A stretch of DNA of 64,000 nt from Aeromonas sobria (GTDB lineage: Bacteria; Pseudomonadota; Gammaproteobacteria; Enterobacterales; Aeromonadaceae). This document shows positions 51,349 through 59,879 of this stretch, piece by piece. Under the pieces are notes generated by a model. It had not been told where the DNA came from, made no database searches, and saw only the letters and a program-made list of their open reading frames with translations. The stretch lies in the NCBI RefSeq assembly GCF_000820145.1, contig NZ_CDBW01000042.1, forward strand, positions 1-64,000, in the 5' to 3' direction. Numbering within the stretch: position 1 is the first letter of the stretch; every line of letters begins with the position of its first letter. The position numbers and the translations under genes were made by a program.

Positions 51349-52070
51349 AGTTTGATCCGCCATTGCAATCCGGTCAGCTTATTTCACGCTACAAGCGGTT
51401 TCTGACCGATGTGCAACTTGATAACGGTGAGCTGATCACCATTCACTGCGCCAATACCGGCGCCATGACCGGCTGCGCCGAGCCGGGCACCCGGGTCTGG
51501 TACTCCACCTCCGACAATCCCAAGCGCAAGCTGCCCAACAGCTGGGAGATCGCCGAGAGTCCGGCGGGCCACTTTATCTGCGTCAATACCGCCCGCGCCA
51601 ACCAGATTGCCCGAGAGCTTATCGAGCAGCAGGCGCTAGCCCCGCTGGCGGGTTACAGCCGGTTGCGCACCGAGGTGAAGTATGGCGAAGAGAACAGTCG
51701 CATCGATCTGCTGCTGGAAGATGACGAGAAGGGCAATTGTTACATCGAGGTAAAATCGGTGACCCTGCTCGACGAGCGGGAAGGGGCTGGCATGGGTTAC
51801 TTCCCTGATGCGGTCACTGCCCGTGGTGCCAAGCACTTGCGTGAATTGATGGCGATGAAAGCGGCAGGCCACAGGGCTGTGCTGTTATTTATGGTGTTGC
51901 ACTCCGGAATAACCCGGATGCGCCCTGCAACCCATATAGATCCGCACTATAGTCTGCTAATTGAGCAGTCAATAGCAGCCGGGGTTGAAATTTTATGCTA
52001 TCGGCCCCATGTTGGGGTCTACGGCATGGTGGCTCAGAATTTTATTCCGTTTGAATCTGGCCACTTGTGA
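51345..52070 (+). CDS. sfsA: Sugar fermentation stimulation protein SfsA
   Basis: A 241-aa protein with an N-terminal OB fold (about 1-85) and a C-terminal PD-(D/E)XK-type nuclease-like domain. IDLLLEDDEKGNCYIEVKSVTL holds the D...E-x-K motif (about 125-145). FPDAVTARGAKHLREL is the other hallmark. In E. coli it binds DNA and enhances maltose gene expression when overproduced. Conserved position between thpR and dksA. Confidence 0.96.
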   Translation: MKFDPPLQSGQLISRYKRFLTDVQLDNGELITIHCANTGAMTGCAEPGTRVWYSTSDNPKRKLPNSWEIAESPAGHFICVNTARANQIARELIEQQALAPLAGYSRLRTEVKYGEENSRIDLLLEDDEKGNCYIEVKSVTLLDEREGAGMGYFPDAVTARGAKHLRELMAMKAAGHRAVLLFMVLHSGITRMRPATHIDPHYSLLIEQSIAAGVEILCYRPHVGVYGMVAQNFIPFESGHL

Positions 52071-52123
52071 TCCGAGGGATGTGGATAAATATAGGATTAG
52101 GTAACATTATTGGTACGGCTCGT

Positions 52124-52152
52124 TTGCTTACCCGTTACCCTTCTGCTATAGA
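52124..52152 (+). promoter_or_regulatory. Putative dksA promoter
   Basis: TTGCTT (52124-52129) and TATAGA (52147-52152) are 17 bases apart. They are followed by a GC-rich discriminator (TGTCGCCC) 50 bases before dksA. Such discriminators are typical of promoters sensitive to ppGpp and DksA, so feedback is possible. Confidence 0.55.
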
Positions 52153-52207
52153 TGTCGCCCTCAATTTATGGATGGCACGTGTAGCGTGTTGAATTAGGAG
52201 ACAGGGC

Positions 52208-52657
52208 ATGCCAACAGGCGAAAGCAGAAAATCTCTGGGCCCCCTGGCGATTGCGGGTGTCGAGCCTTACCAAGTCCAGCCGGGTGAGGAGTACATGAAT
52301 GACAAACAAAAGACGCATTTTCGCAAGATCTTGGGCGCCTGGCGTAATCAACTGATGCAGGAAGTTGATCGCACAGTTGATCATATGAAAGATGAAGCCG
52401 CTAACTTTCCGGATCCGGTAGATCGTGCCGCGCAAGAAGAAGAGTTTGCTCTCGAGTTGCGTACCCGGGATCGTGAGCGCAAATTGATCAAGAAGATCGA
52501 GAAGACCTTGGTGTTGCTTGAAGACGATGATTTTGGTTACTGCGAGCATTGCGGTATCGAAATTGGTATCCGTCGTCTTGAAGCCCGTCCTACCGCCGAC
52601 CTTTGTGTCGACTGCAAGACGCTGGCCGAGATCAAGGAAAAACAGATGGCCGGTTGA
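52208..52657 (+). CDS. dksA: RNA polymerase-binding transcription factor DksA
   Basis: A 149-aa protein (151 in E. coli) that enters the RNA polymerase secondary channel and works with ppGpp. The coiled coil (about 35-110) has the catalytic tip DPVDRAAQEEE (about 72-82). The zinc finger has two CxxC pairs (CEHC and CVDC, about 114-138). Start at 52208 after AGGAGACAGGGC. Confidence 0.98.
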   Translation: MPTGESRKSLGPLAIAGVEPYQVQPGEEYMNDKQKTHFRKILGAWRNQLMQEVDRTVDHMKDEAANFPDPVDRAAQEEEFALELRTRDRERKLIKKIEKTLVLLEDDDFGYCEHCGIEIGIRRLEARPTADLCVDCKTLAEIKEKQMAG

Positions 52658-52676
52658 TCCCGCCCCTCTGACAGAT

Positions 52677-52706
52677 AAAAAAGGGAGCTCGCAGGCTCCC
52701 TTTTTT
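52677..52706 (+). terminator. dksA terminator
   Basis: GGGAGC (52683-52688) pairs with GCTCCC (52695-52700), flanked by AAAAAA and TTTTTT, 20 bases after dksA. Confidence 0.9.
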
Positions 52707-52768
52707 ATTGAGCTTTTGGCGGGTGGCCCCCAGAATGCAGCCTCAATGTATTGCTTACCCGAACAGCC

Positions 52769-53677
52769 ATGTCAGTGAATACCACGTCCTTACCCCGCAT
52801 ACGCCCCTATGTCGGTCGCTTCGCCCCCTCACCCTCAGGCCCGCTTCACTTCGGCTCGCTGATTGCGGCACTCGGCAGTTTTTTGCAGGCCAGAGTGCAG
52901 CAGGGGCGCTGGCTGGTGCGGATTGAAGATATTGATCCGCCGCGCGAGATTGCGGGGGCCGCGGGCCTGATCCTCCACACGCTGGAGGCATACGGCCTGG
53001 AGTGGGACGGGGAAGTGATGTACCAAAGCGATCGCCACGACCGCTATGACCAGATCATCGACCAGCTCTATCAGGCGGGTGATATCTACTGGTGCCGCTG
53101 TACCCGCCGGGAAATCATGGCTGCGGGGGGACTTTATAGTGGCCACTGTCGCACCCTTGGGCTGACTGCAGCGGGTTGCGCCGCCCGGTTGCGCCAGCAC
53201 CAGCCGGTCTACCACTTCGAGGACCGGTTGCAGGGCCATATCGATGTGCCAGCGGCGCTGGCCGAAGAGGATTTCATTATCCGCCGCCGTGATGGCCTCT
53301 ACGCCTACAACCTGGCGGTCGTGGTGGACGACATGGACAGCGGCATCACCGAGATAGTGCGCGGCGCCGATCTGCTGGAGCCGACGGTGCGCCAGATTGC
53401 GCTCTACCAGACCCTGGGGGCGCCGGTGCCTGACTGGGTGCATCTGCCGCTGGTGGTGCTGGCCGATGGCAACAAGTTGTCGAAGCAGAACCATGCGCCG
53501 GCACTGGCGCTGGATGAGGTGCGACCAGCCCTGTGGCAGGCACTGCACTTCCTCGGCCAGTGTCCGCCCCCCGAGCTGATGGCGAGCCGGATCGACGAGA
53601 TCATCGGTTGGGGCATTGCCAACTGGCAGCTCGAACGGGTGCCCGCCAGCCAGAAGATCCCGCTGGACGTTGAGTAA
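52769..53677 (+). CDS. gluQ: Glutamyl-Q tRNA(Asp) synthetase GluQ
   Basis: A 302-aa paralogue of glutamyl-tRNA synthetase without the anticodon-binding domain; it attaches glutamate to queuosine in tRNA-Asp. GRFAPSPSGPLHFGSLIAALG holds the HIGH-type signature, NKLSKQNHA the KMSKS equivalent, and CRCTRREI with GHCR the zinc site. The ATG at 52769 has no clear ribosome site, and a TTG six codons earlier is an alternative. Adjacent to dksA as in E. coli, where some read-through from dksA occurs. Confidence 0.95.
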   Translation: MSVNTTSLPRIRPYVGRFAPSPSGPLHFGSLIAALGSFLQARVQQGRWLVRIEDIDPPREIAGAAGLILHTLEAYGLEWDGEVMYQSDRHDRYDQIIDQLYQAGDIYWCRCTRREIMAAGGLYSGHCRTLGLTAAGCAARLRQHQPVYHFEDRLQGHIDVPAALAEEDFIIRRRDGLYAYNLAVVVDDMDSGITEIVRGADLLEPTVRQIALYQTLGAPVPDWVHLPLVVLADGNKLSKQNHAPALALDEVRPALWQALHFLGQCPPPELMASRIDEIIGWGIANWQLERVPASQKIPLDVE

Positions 53678-53706
53678 AGAGAGCCGGCTTTCGTGTAATA
53701 GGACGG

Positions 53707-54001
53707 GAGCTAGGCGCAGATAGACCGCTATTTTTGGGGCCGGTTTGATTCAAATGGGGTGAAGTCACCACATGGTTTTTCATTTGGTCAGGCGTGAGCT
53801 ATGCACAGGTAGACCGCTATTTTTGCTGACAGACGGTTTCATGCGGGATCAATTGTCAGCACGGTTTTTCATTTGGTCAGGCGTGGGCTATGCACAGATA
53901 GACCGCTATTTTTGGGGCCGGTTTGATTCAAATGAGGTGAAGTCACCACATGGTTTTTCATTTGGTCAGGCGTGAGCTATGATAGGCCGCTATTTTTTGG
54001 C
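53707..54001. repeat. 89-bp tandem repeat array upstream of pcnB
   Basis: Three full 89-bp units start at 53707, 53796 and 53885, and a fourth is truncated at 53974. Each unit has about 30 conserved bases (GAGCTATGCACAG... to GACCGCTATTTTTG), a 36-base middle part, and a conserved 23-base end (GGTTTTTCATTTGGTCAGG CGT). The middle part is nearly identical in units 1 and 3 and different in unit 2, where it is bounded by the inverted pair CTGACA/TGTCAG. Across each junction GGTC...GACC can form a hairpin followed by TATTTTTG. The array fills the gluQ-pcnB gap. Confidence 0.9.
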
Positions 54002-54036
54002 CTCCCGTCAATTTAGAAGTAATTAAGAGGTGTACC

Positions 54037-55497
54037 ATTTTTTCCCAGATCGCAAACTTTTGCCGCAAGGTGCTCGGCAAGGAAGACGGCGAGCAGCCGG
54101 CGGAATCTCCTGTTCCAGCCCGTGTCGCCGGTCAACGTCGTACCTTAAGCCGTGACCAGCACCCTGTTTCGCGCAAAGAGATCAGCGAGAATGCACTCAA
54201 GGTGCTCTATCGCCTGAACAAAGGGGGTTATGAAGCCTACCTGGTCGGCGGCGGAGTCCGGGATATTCTGCTCGGGAAGACGCCCAAGGATTTCGACATC
54301 GCCACCGATGCGACGCCGGAGCAGATCAAGGCGCTGTTCAGCAACTGCCGCCTGATTGGCCGCCGTTTCCGCTTGGCCCACATTGTCTTTGGTCGTGACG
54401 TGATCGAAGTGGCCACCTTCCGGGGTCACCACCATCAGGTCAATACCAGCAAACATATGTCGGTCCAGTCTGACGAAGGCATGCTGCTGCGCGATAACGT
54501 CTACGGCACCATCGAAGAGGATGCCGAGCGCCGCGACTTTACCGTTAACGCCCTCTATTACAGTGCCAAGGATTTTACCCTGCACGATTTCGAGGGTGGG
54601 CTGGAAGATCTGGCCGAGCGCAAGCTGGAGCTGATCGGTGATCCCGAGACCCGTTACCGCGAAGATCCGGTGCGGATGCTGCGTGCGGTACGTTTTGCCG
54701 CCAAGCTGGATATGACCATCAGCCCGCGCACTGCCGCCCCCATCGCCGAATTGGCCTCGCTGCTGCAGGATATTCCTCCGGCCCGCCTGTTTGAGGAGAC
54801 GCTCAAGCTGTTCCTGGCTGGCGACGGTCTGGCGACCTACAAGCTGTTGCGTGAATATGGTCTGTTCCAGCCATTGTTCCCGCAAGTAGCTGCGCTGTTC
54901 ACCCCGCATGGCAACTCCCCTTACGAGCAGTTTATCGAACATGCCCTGGCCGATACCGATGCCCGGGTTCGTGAAGATAAGCGGGTCAATCCGGCGTTCC
55001 TGTACGCCACCCTGTTGTGGGGTTGTGTCGAAGCCCGTGGTCGGGTGCTGGAGAATGAGAGTGGTCTGCCCTGGTATGACGCCTTCATGCTGGCGATCAA
55101 CGAGGTGCTGGACAATCAGGTGCGGATCATCGCCGTTCCCCGCCGTTTCACTACCGATGTCCGCGATATCTGGGCACTGCAACAGCGTCTGACCCGTCGT
55201 CAGGGCCGTCACCCCGAGCGGGCCATGGAGCATCCCAAGTTCCGCGCGGCATTCGACTTCCTGTTGCTACGCAACCGGGTCGAGCGTGGTCTTGGCGAGC
55301 TGGCCAGCTGGTGGGAGCGCTATGTCGCCTCCAATTCCGATGTGCGGCCGCAACTGCAGCGGGAGGCGACCCGCCGCCCTGCGAGTGGCGAGCGTGCCCC
55401 GGCCGCTGAACCCCGCAGCGCTGACGGCGAGAAACGCAGCAGCAACAGCCGCAACCGTCGTCGCCCCCGTCGCCGTAAGCCGAAAGTGGCCGAGTGA
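54037..55497 (+). CDS. pcnB: Poly(A) polymerase I PcnB (AUU start codon)
   Basis: A 486-aa nucleotidyltransferase that adds poly(A) tails to RNA. The N-terminal catalytic domain has LVGGGVRDILLGKTPKDFDIATDA (DxD metal site), NCRLIGRRFRLAHI and RRDFTVNALYY. The RNA-binding domain follows (ETRYREDPVRMLRAVRFAAKL), and the C-terminus is Arg-rich (RNRRRPRRRKPKVAE). The start is AUU at 54037, with AGAGGTG four to ten bases upstream. Translating from there gives FSQIANFCRKVLGKED, matching the N-terminus of E. coli PcnB, which also starts with AUU. The first standard start codon (GTG, 54070) would remove this conserved segment. The pcnB stop overlaps the folK region. Confidence 0.96.
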   Translation: MFSQIANFCRKVLGKEDGEQPAESPVPARVAGQRRTLSRDQHPVSRKEISENALKVLYRLNKGGYEAYLVGGGVRDILLGKTPKDFDIATDATPEQIKALFSNCRLIGRRFRLAHIVFGRDVIEVATFRGHHHQVNTSKHMSVQSDEGMLLRDNVYGTIEEDAERRDFTVNALYYSAKDFTLHDFEGGLEDLAERKLELIGDPETRYREDPVRMLRAVRFAAKLDMTISPRTAAPIAELASLLQDIPPARLFEETLKLFLAGDGLATYKLLREYGLFQPLFPQVAALFTPHGNSPYEQFIEHALADTDARVREDKRVNPAFLYATLLWGCVEARGRVLENESGLPWYDAFMLAINEVLDNQVRIIAVPRRFTTDVRDIWALQQRLTRRQGRHPERAMEHPKFRAAFDFLLLRNRVERGLGELASWWERYVASNSDVRPQLQREATRRPASGERAPAAEPRSADGEKRSSNSRNRRRPRRRKPKVAE

Positions 55498-55508
55498 TAA
55501 CAGACGTG

Positions 55509-56018
55509 ATGACCGAGGTCTTCATCGCCATTGGTTCCAACCTGTCTGACCCGCTGGGTCAGGCTCGTCGCGCCGTTGCCGCCCTGGCAAGGTTGCCGGA
55601 ATCTGTGCTGGTGCAGGCCTCGTCGTTTTACAGCAGCCGCCCCATGGGGCCTGCTGACCAACCGGACTACGTCAATGCCGTAGCCCGGCTCAATACCCGG
55701 CTCGCGCCACTTGCGCTGCTGGATCAATTACAAAAAATCGAGCTGGAACAGGGACGTGTGCGCAAAGATGAGCGGTGGGGACCCAGAACCCTGGATCTCG
55801 ATCTGCTGCTCTATGGGGATCAGGTGATCAACCATGAGCGCCTGATCGTACCCCACTACGGCATGAAGGAGCGGGAGTTCGTGCTGTTGCCCCTTGCCGA
55901 AATTGCGCCTGCTCTGGTGCTGCCCTGCGGCACCCCGCTCGCCCGACTGGTTGCCCGCTGCCCGCACAATGATTTGGCCATCATTGCGCCGAGTGCAGAT
56001 CTACAGGAGCCTCTATGA
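55509..56018 (+). CDS. folK: Dihydropterin pyrophosphokinase FolK (HPPK)
   Basis: A 169-aa folate-pathway kinase. TEVFIAIGSNLSDP opens the enzyme. SSRPMGPADQPDYVNAVARL and the HPPK signature RWGPRTLDLDLLLYG (about 87-101) are intact. ATG at 55509 was chosen because it aligns with E. coli FolK. A GTG at 55494 overlapping the pcnB stop is possible. The stop overlaps panB by 4 bases. Confidence 0.95.
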   Translation: MTEVFIAIGSNLSDPLGQARRAVAALARLPESVLVQASSFYSSRPMGPADQPDYVNAVARLNTRLAPLALLDQLQKIELEQGRVRKDERWGPRTLDLDLLLYGDQVINHERLIVPHYGMKEREFVLLPLAEIAPALVLPCGTPLARLVARCPHNDLAIIAPSADLQEPL

Positions 56019-56809
56019 GCAAGATCACCACCGCCAGCCTGCTGAAGATGAAGCAGGAAGGTCAAAAGTTCACCGCCATCACCGCCTATGATGCCACTTT
56101 TGCCAAGCTGTTCGACGACGAAGGGGCCCACGTGCTGCTCATCGGCGATTCGCTGGGCATGGTGCTGCAAGGGGGTCAGGATACCCTGGCGGTCAACATG
56201 GATGAGATGGTCTATCACACCCGCTGTGTGGCGCGCGGTGCCAGCAAGGCGCTGGTCATCGCCGACATGCCGTTCATGAGCTACGCCACCCCTGAGCAGA
56301 CTTACCTGAACGCCGCCCGCCTGATGGCTGCCGGTGCCCGCATGGTGAAGCTGGAAGGGGGCGACTGGCTCTGCGACTCCATCCGCCACCTCACCCGCAA
56401 CGGGGTGCCGGTGTGCGGTCACCTCGGCCTCACCCCGCAATCCGTCCATGTCTTTGGCGGCTTCAAGGTGCAGGGGCGCGACGAGTTTCAGGCCCAGGAG
56501 ATCTACCGTCAGGCCCTCGAACTGCAAGCGGCCGGTATCCAGCTGCTGGTGCTCGAGTGTGTGCCCACGGCGCTGGCCGAGCGCATCACCAAGGCGCTGC
56601 GCATCCCGGTGATCGGCATAGGTGCCGGCCCCGCGACCGACGGCCAGATCCTGGTGATGCACGATGCCTTTGGCGTCACCTCCGGTTATGTGCCCAAGTT
56701 CACCAAGAACTTCCTGGCCGAGACCGGCGATGTGCGTGCCGCCATCCGCCTCTATGTCCAGCAGGTGAGCGAGGGGAGCTTCCCCGGCCCTGAACACTGT
56801 TTTAACTGA
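56015..56809 (+). CDS. panB: 3-methyl-2-oxobutanoate hydroxymethyltransferase PanB
   Basis: A 264-aa enzyme of pantothenate synthesis making ketopantoate. Conserved segments are TAYDATFAKLFDDEG, LIGDSLGMVLQG (Mg-binding Asp), GHLGLTPQSVHVFGGF and IGIGAGPATDGQILVMHD. Start overlaps folK (ATGA). Confidence 0.98.
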   Translation: MSKITTASLLKMKQEGQKFTAITAYDATFAKLFDDEGAHVLLIGDSLGMVLQGGQDTLAVNMDEMVYHTRCVARGASKALVIADMPFMSYATPEQTYLNAARLMAAGARMVKLEGGDWLCDSIRHLTRNGVPVCGHLGLTPQSVHVFGGFKVQGRDEFQAQEIYRQALELQAAGIQLLVLECVPTALAERITKALRIPVIGIGAGPATDGQILVMHDAFGVTSGYVPKFTKNFLAETGDVRAAIRLYVQQVSEGSFPGPEHCFN

Positions 56810-56909
56810 TCCGGTTCGGTATTCTGATGGGGGCATATGCCCCCATTTGCCTTTGTTGGCCAGAGATATTTAATCCGTATCTTGTTAATTCATCTGAGGT
56901 TGTGCTTCT

Positions 56910-56957
56910 GCATAGTTGAATTGCTGATAGTTGAACTATTGGATAGTTGAGCTGCAG
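56910..56957 (+). repeat. Short direct repeats upstream of panC
   Basis: ATAGTTGA occurs three times at about 15-17-base intervals (about 56916-56950). The phrase TGAATTGCTGAT in the first copy recurs directly before the panC ATG (57031-57042), as if the panC start region had been partly duplicated. Confidence 0.6.
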
Positions 56958-57041
56958 ATGATGCTGGTGAACAATCCAGTGCCATCCGCTCTGGGTGATG
57001 TAATCCGTCTCTTTTTGATTTATCGGAAGGTGAATTGCTGA
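56958..57041 (+). CDS. Possible 27-aa upstream ORF resembling the PanC N-terminus
   Basis: ATGATG at 56958 opens a frame reading MMLVNNPVPSALGDVIRLF..., ending in TGA at 57039-57041. The last base is shared with the panC ATG (TGATG). Its first residues (MLVNNPV) nearly repeat PanC's own MLVVNNPVV. It could be a remnant of a local duplication that now couples translation into panC, or a chance product. No good ribosome site. Confidence 0.35.
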   Translation: MMLVNNPVPSALGDVIRLFLIYRKVNC

Positions 57042-57898
57042 TGTTGGTCGTAAATAATCCCGTCGTTCTGCGTGAGCAGATCAGCCAATGGCGCCGTGAA
57101 GGGCGTGCCATCGCATTCGTGCCCACCATGGGCAACCTGCATCAGGGCCACCTGACCCTGGTGAAAGAGGCGCACAGCCACGCCGAGAAGGTGGTGGTCA
57201 GCATCTTCGTCAACCCGATGCAATTCGACAAGGTTGAGGATCTCGCCAACTACCCGCGCACCCTGGAGCAGGATTGCGCTGCGCTGGAAGCAGCCGGTGT
57301 AGACATGGTGTTCACCCCGACCCCAGAGATCATGTATCCGCAAGGGCTGGCGAGCCAGACCTTCGTCGAGGTGCCGGGCCTCTCCGGCCTGCTGGAAGGG
57401 GCGCTGCGTCCCGGTCACTTCCGTGGGGTCAGCACCGTGGTTACCAAGCTGTTCAATCTGGTGCAGCCGGATGTGGCCTGCTTCGGTCAGAAGGATTACC
57501 AGCAGCTGGCACTGATTCGCAAGATGGTGGCCGACATGGCGATGCCCATCGAGATTGTCGGCGTGCCCACTGTACGAGCCGAAGACGGGCTGGCGCTCTC
57601 TTCGCGCAACGGTTACCTGACTGCCGCCGAGCGGGCGCTGGCCCCCGAGCTGGCACGCACCATGAACTGGATCGCCGGGCAGATTGAAGCGGGTGACCAC
57701 CACCTGCCGTCGCTGGTGGCGCAGGCCAGTCAGCGTCTCGACAACGCCGGTTTCCGTACCGATGCCATCGACATCGTCGATGCCGCCACCCTCGAATCCG
57801 CCACTGACGAGAGCGTGCAGCTGGTGATCCTGATGGCTGCTTATCTGGGCAAGGCCCGCCTTATCGACAATCAAGTGGTCACGCTGCAACAAGCCTGA
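57041..57898 (+). CDS. panC: Pantothenate synthetase PanC
   Basis: A 285-aa ligase joining pantoate and beta-alanine with ATP. FVPTMGNLHQGHLTLV has the HxGH motif (about 34-37). VSIFVNPMQF, GALRPGHFRGVSTVVTKLF, FGQKDYQQLALI and LALSSRNGYL are also conserved. The ATG at 57041 follows GGAAGGTG. It is separated from panB by 231 bases containing repeats and a possible upstream ORF. Confidence 0.97.
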   Translation: MLVVNNPVVLREQISQWRREGRAIAFVPTMGNLHQGHLTLVKEAHSHAEKVVVSIFVNPMQFDKVEDLANYPRTLEQDCAALEAAGVDMVFTPTPEIMYPQGLASQTFVEVPGLSGLLEGALRPGHFRGVSTVVTKLFNLVQPDVACFGQKDYQQLALIRKMVADMAMPIEIVGVPTVRAEDGLALSSRNGYLTAAERALAPELARTMNWIAGQIEAGDHHLPSLVAQASQRLDNAGFRTDAIDIVDAATLESATDESVQLVILMAAYLGKARLIDNQVVTLQQA

Positions 57899-57922
57899 AC
57901 CCGCCACAACCAGGAGGACCCC

Positions 57923-58273
57923 ATGTCCAAGAAGGTTTATTGCATTGCCCAATTCCTGCCCAAACCCGGTCAGGAGCAAGCCCTGTTTCAGGTGCTGCAG
58001 GCGCTCGAGCCCAATACCTTGCGTGAGGATGGTTGCCTGCAATATCGGGTGACCCGCCACATCGCCAGCCCGTTTGCCGAGGGGGAGAGCTTCCCCATCG
58101 TGTTCAACGAGATTTGGCAAGATATGGCGGCTTTCGAAGCCCACTGCCAGCGCGCCGAGATCACCGCGTTCTTCGAGCGTTACTGCCTGGCGGAAGATGG
58201 TTTGGCCGCCAAGTGGAACGTCTGCGTCTATAGCGACGAATCCGAGCAGTACGACGCCCCCGTAAAGAAGTAA
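57923..58273 (+). CDS. Antibiotic-biosynthesis monooxygenase (ABM) domain protein
   Basis: A 116-aa small ferredoxin-like fold protein of the ABM/YgiN type. VYCIAQFLPKPGQEQALFQVLQ starts the domain. The DGCLQYRV segment and the FNEIWQDMAAFEAHCQ helix are typical. Such proteins are quinol or heme-like monooxygenases or simply unknown. RBS CAGGAGG. It lies 24 bases after panC and may be co-transcribed with it. A terminator follows. Confidence 0.85.
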   Translation: MSKKVYCIAQFLPKPGQEQALFQVLQALEPNTLREDGCLQYRVTRHIASPFAEGESFPIVFNEIWQDMAAFEAHCQRAEITAFFERYCLAEDGLAAKWNVCVYSDESEQYDAPVKK

Positions 58274-58287
58274 TTCCCCCGATTGCC

Positions 58288-58320
58288 AGCGGACGACCCC
58301 TCGGGCGTCCGCTGTTTTTT
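58288..58320 (+). terminator. Terminator after the ABM gene
   Basis: AGCGGACG (58288-58295) pairs with CGTCCGCT (58306-58313), followed by GTTTTTT. Confidence 0.9.
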
Positions 58321-58417
58321 CGCGCCTGCAATCCGGCGTCCTCCCCCGCGACCCCGCTCGCACCCGCTGTTTTCTCTCTCCACAATCGGCCCTGATGGCC
58401 GCTACAGGTGTTTATTT

Positions 58418-59797
58418 ATGTTTACCTTGTTTGCTTCATTGCTCTTCTGTCTGCTCTGTTTCGCCCTGACCCGGCTGCCCGCCACTGCGCCGCTGTCGCG
58501 CAAGGTGCTCGCCGGTCTGCTGCTGGGAGGGCTGTTTGGTCTCGGTCTGCAACTGGGGTGGGGCGCCGATGATGCCGGTGTCCAGCAGACGCTGGAGTGG
58601 GTCAATATCGTCGGCGGCGGCTATGTCAGCCTGCTCAAGGTGGTGATGATGCCGCTGGTGTTCACCTCCATCCTCTCCGCCATCAACAAGCTGGAGCAGG
58701 CCCAGTCCCTTGGCAAGATTAGTGTCGTGCTGATCGGCTCCATGCTGACCCTGGTGATGATCGCCGGTGTGGTGGGGATGACCATTACCCACCTGAGCGG
58801 CCTTACCGCCACCGGGCTGTTGAGCCACGGCAGCGACAGCGCCGCCCTGCAACTGAGCATGAGCACCATCGACAGTGCCCAGACGTTGCCTGCCCTGCTG
58901 CTCTCGCTGGTGCCCACCAACTTTGCCGCCGATATGGCGGGTAGCCGCGGCCTCTCGGTGATCGGGGTGGTGATCTTCACCGTGCTGGCGGGGGTTGCTC
59001 TGCTGCAGATGAAGGCGGAGCACCCGGAGGCGGGGGCTCGCGCCGCCGTCGCCATCGATACCCTGCAACTGTGGGTGATGAAGATGGTGCGGGTGGTGAT
59101 TGCGCTCACCCCCTATGGCGTGATGGCGCTGATCGCCCGGGTGGTGGCTCACTATCCCCTGAGCGAGATCCTCAGTCTGCTCGGTTTTATTCTGGTCTGC
59201 TATGTCGCCATTCTGGCGATGTTCGCGGTGCACATGGTGATCCTGCTGCTGATCGGCCAGAACCCGCTGCACTATTTGCGGGAAGTGTGGGGCGTGCTCA
59301 CCTTCGCTTTTGTCTCCCGCAGCAGCGCGGCCTCCATCCCCCTCAGCATCGAGACCCAGCAGCGCCTTGGGGTGCCCGCCAGCATCGCCAACTTCGCCGC
59401 CTCGTTCGGTGCCAATCTGGGTCAGAATGGCTGCGCCGGTATCTACCCGGCCATGATGGTGGCGATGATCGCCCCCATGCTCGGCATCAACCCGTTTGAT
59501 CCCCTGTTCCTGCTCACCCTGCTGCCGGTCATCGCACTCGGCTCCATCGGGGTTGCAGGGGTGGGCGGCGGTGGCACCTTCGCCGCGCTGATCGTGCTCT
59601 CCACCCTCAACTTCCCCATCGCGCTGGTGGGGGTGATGATCGCCATCGAGCCGCTGGTGGACATGGGCCGTACCACCCTCAACGTCAACGGCTCCATCAT
59701 GGCGGCGATGATCACCAAGCGGTTGTTGGGCAAACAGCAGCTGGCCCAAGTGCAGAGTCAGGAGCAGGCACTGGAGCAGCCACAGGCCGCCAGCTAA
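58418..59797 (+). CDS. tcyP: L-cystine / dicarboxylate-type symporter TcyP
   Basis: A 459-aa inner-membrane transporter of the DAACS (glutamate transporter homologue) family. VNIVGGGYVSLLKVVMMPLVFTSILSAI and LTFAFVSRSSAASIPLSIETQ match E. coli TcyP (YdjN), an Na+-type L-cystine importer. NGCAGIYPAMMVAMIAPM and GGTFAALIVLS cover the HP2/TM8 region. The start at 58418 was chosen because upstream codons are not membrane-like. The ribosome site (CAGGTG) is distant. Cystine as substrate rests on similarity. Confidence 0.9.
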   Translation: MFTLFASLLFCLLCFALTRLPATAPLSRKVLAGLLLGGLFGLGLQLGWGADDAGVQQTLEWVNIVGGGYVSLLKVVMMPLVFTSILSAINKLEQAQSLGKISVVLIGSMLTLVMIAGVVGMTITHLSGLTATGLLSHGSDSAALQLSMSTIDSAQTLPALLLSLVPTNFAADMAGSRGLSVIGVVIFTVLAGVALLQMKAEHPEAGARAAVAIDTLQLWVMKMVRVVIALTPYGVMALIARVVAHYPLSEILSLLGFILVCYVAILAMFAVHMVILLLIGQNPLHYLREVWGVLTFAFVSRSSAASIPLSIETQQRLGVPASIANFAASFGANLGQNGCAGIYPAMMVAMIAPMLGINPFDPLFLLTLLPVIALGSIGVAGVGGGGTFAALIVLSTLNFPIALVGVMIAIEPLVDMGRTTLNVNGSIMAAMITKRLLGKQQLAQVQSQEQALEQPQAAS

Positions 59798-59819
59798 CCC
59801 TGAGTGCCACGCAATATGA

Positions 59820-59846
59820 AAGAAGCCCGCAGTTGCGGGCTTCTTT
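59820..59846. terminator. Bidirectional terminator between tcyP and the rhodanese gene
   Basis: GAAGCCCGC pairs with GCGGGCTTC across AGTT, with TTTA after it on the plus strand and TTTCATATT on the minus strand. Confidence 0.85.
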
Positions 59847-59879
59847 ATGTCGGCTGTGTTGCCTTGTGGGCAGACGCGG

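Noticed and set aside
53707..54001. CRISPR array
   Set aside because: The 89-bp units are repeats through most of their length. Two of three middle parts are nearly the same, there are no short repeats with unique spacers, and no cas genes are nearby.
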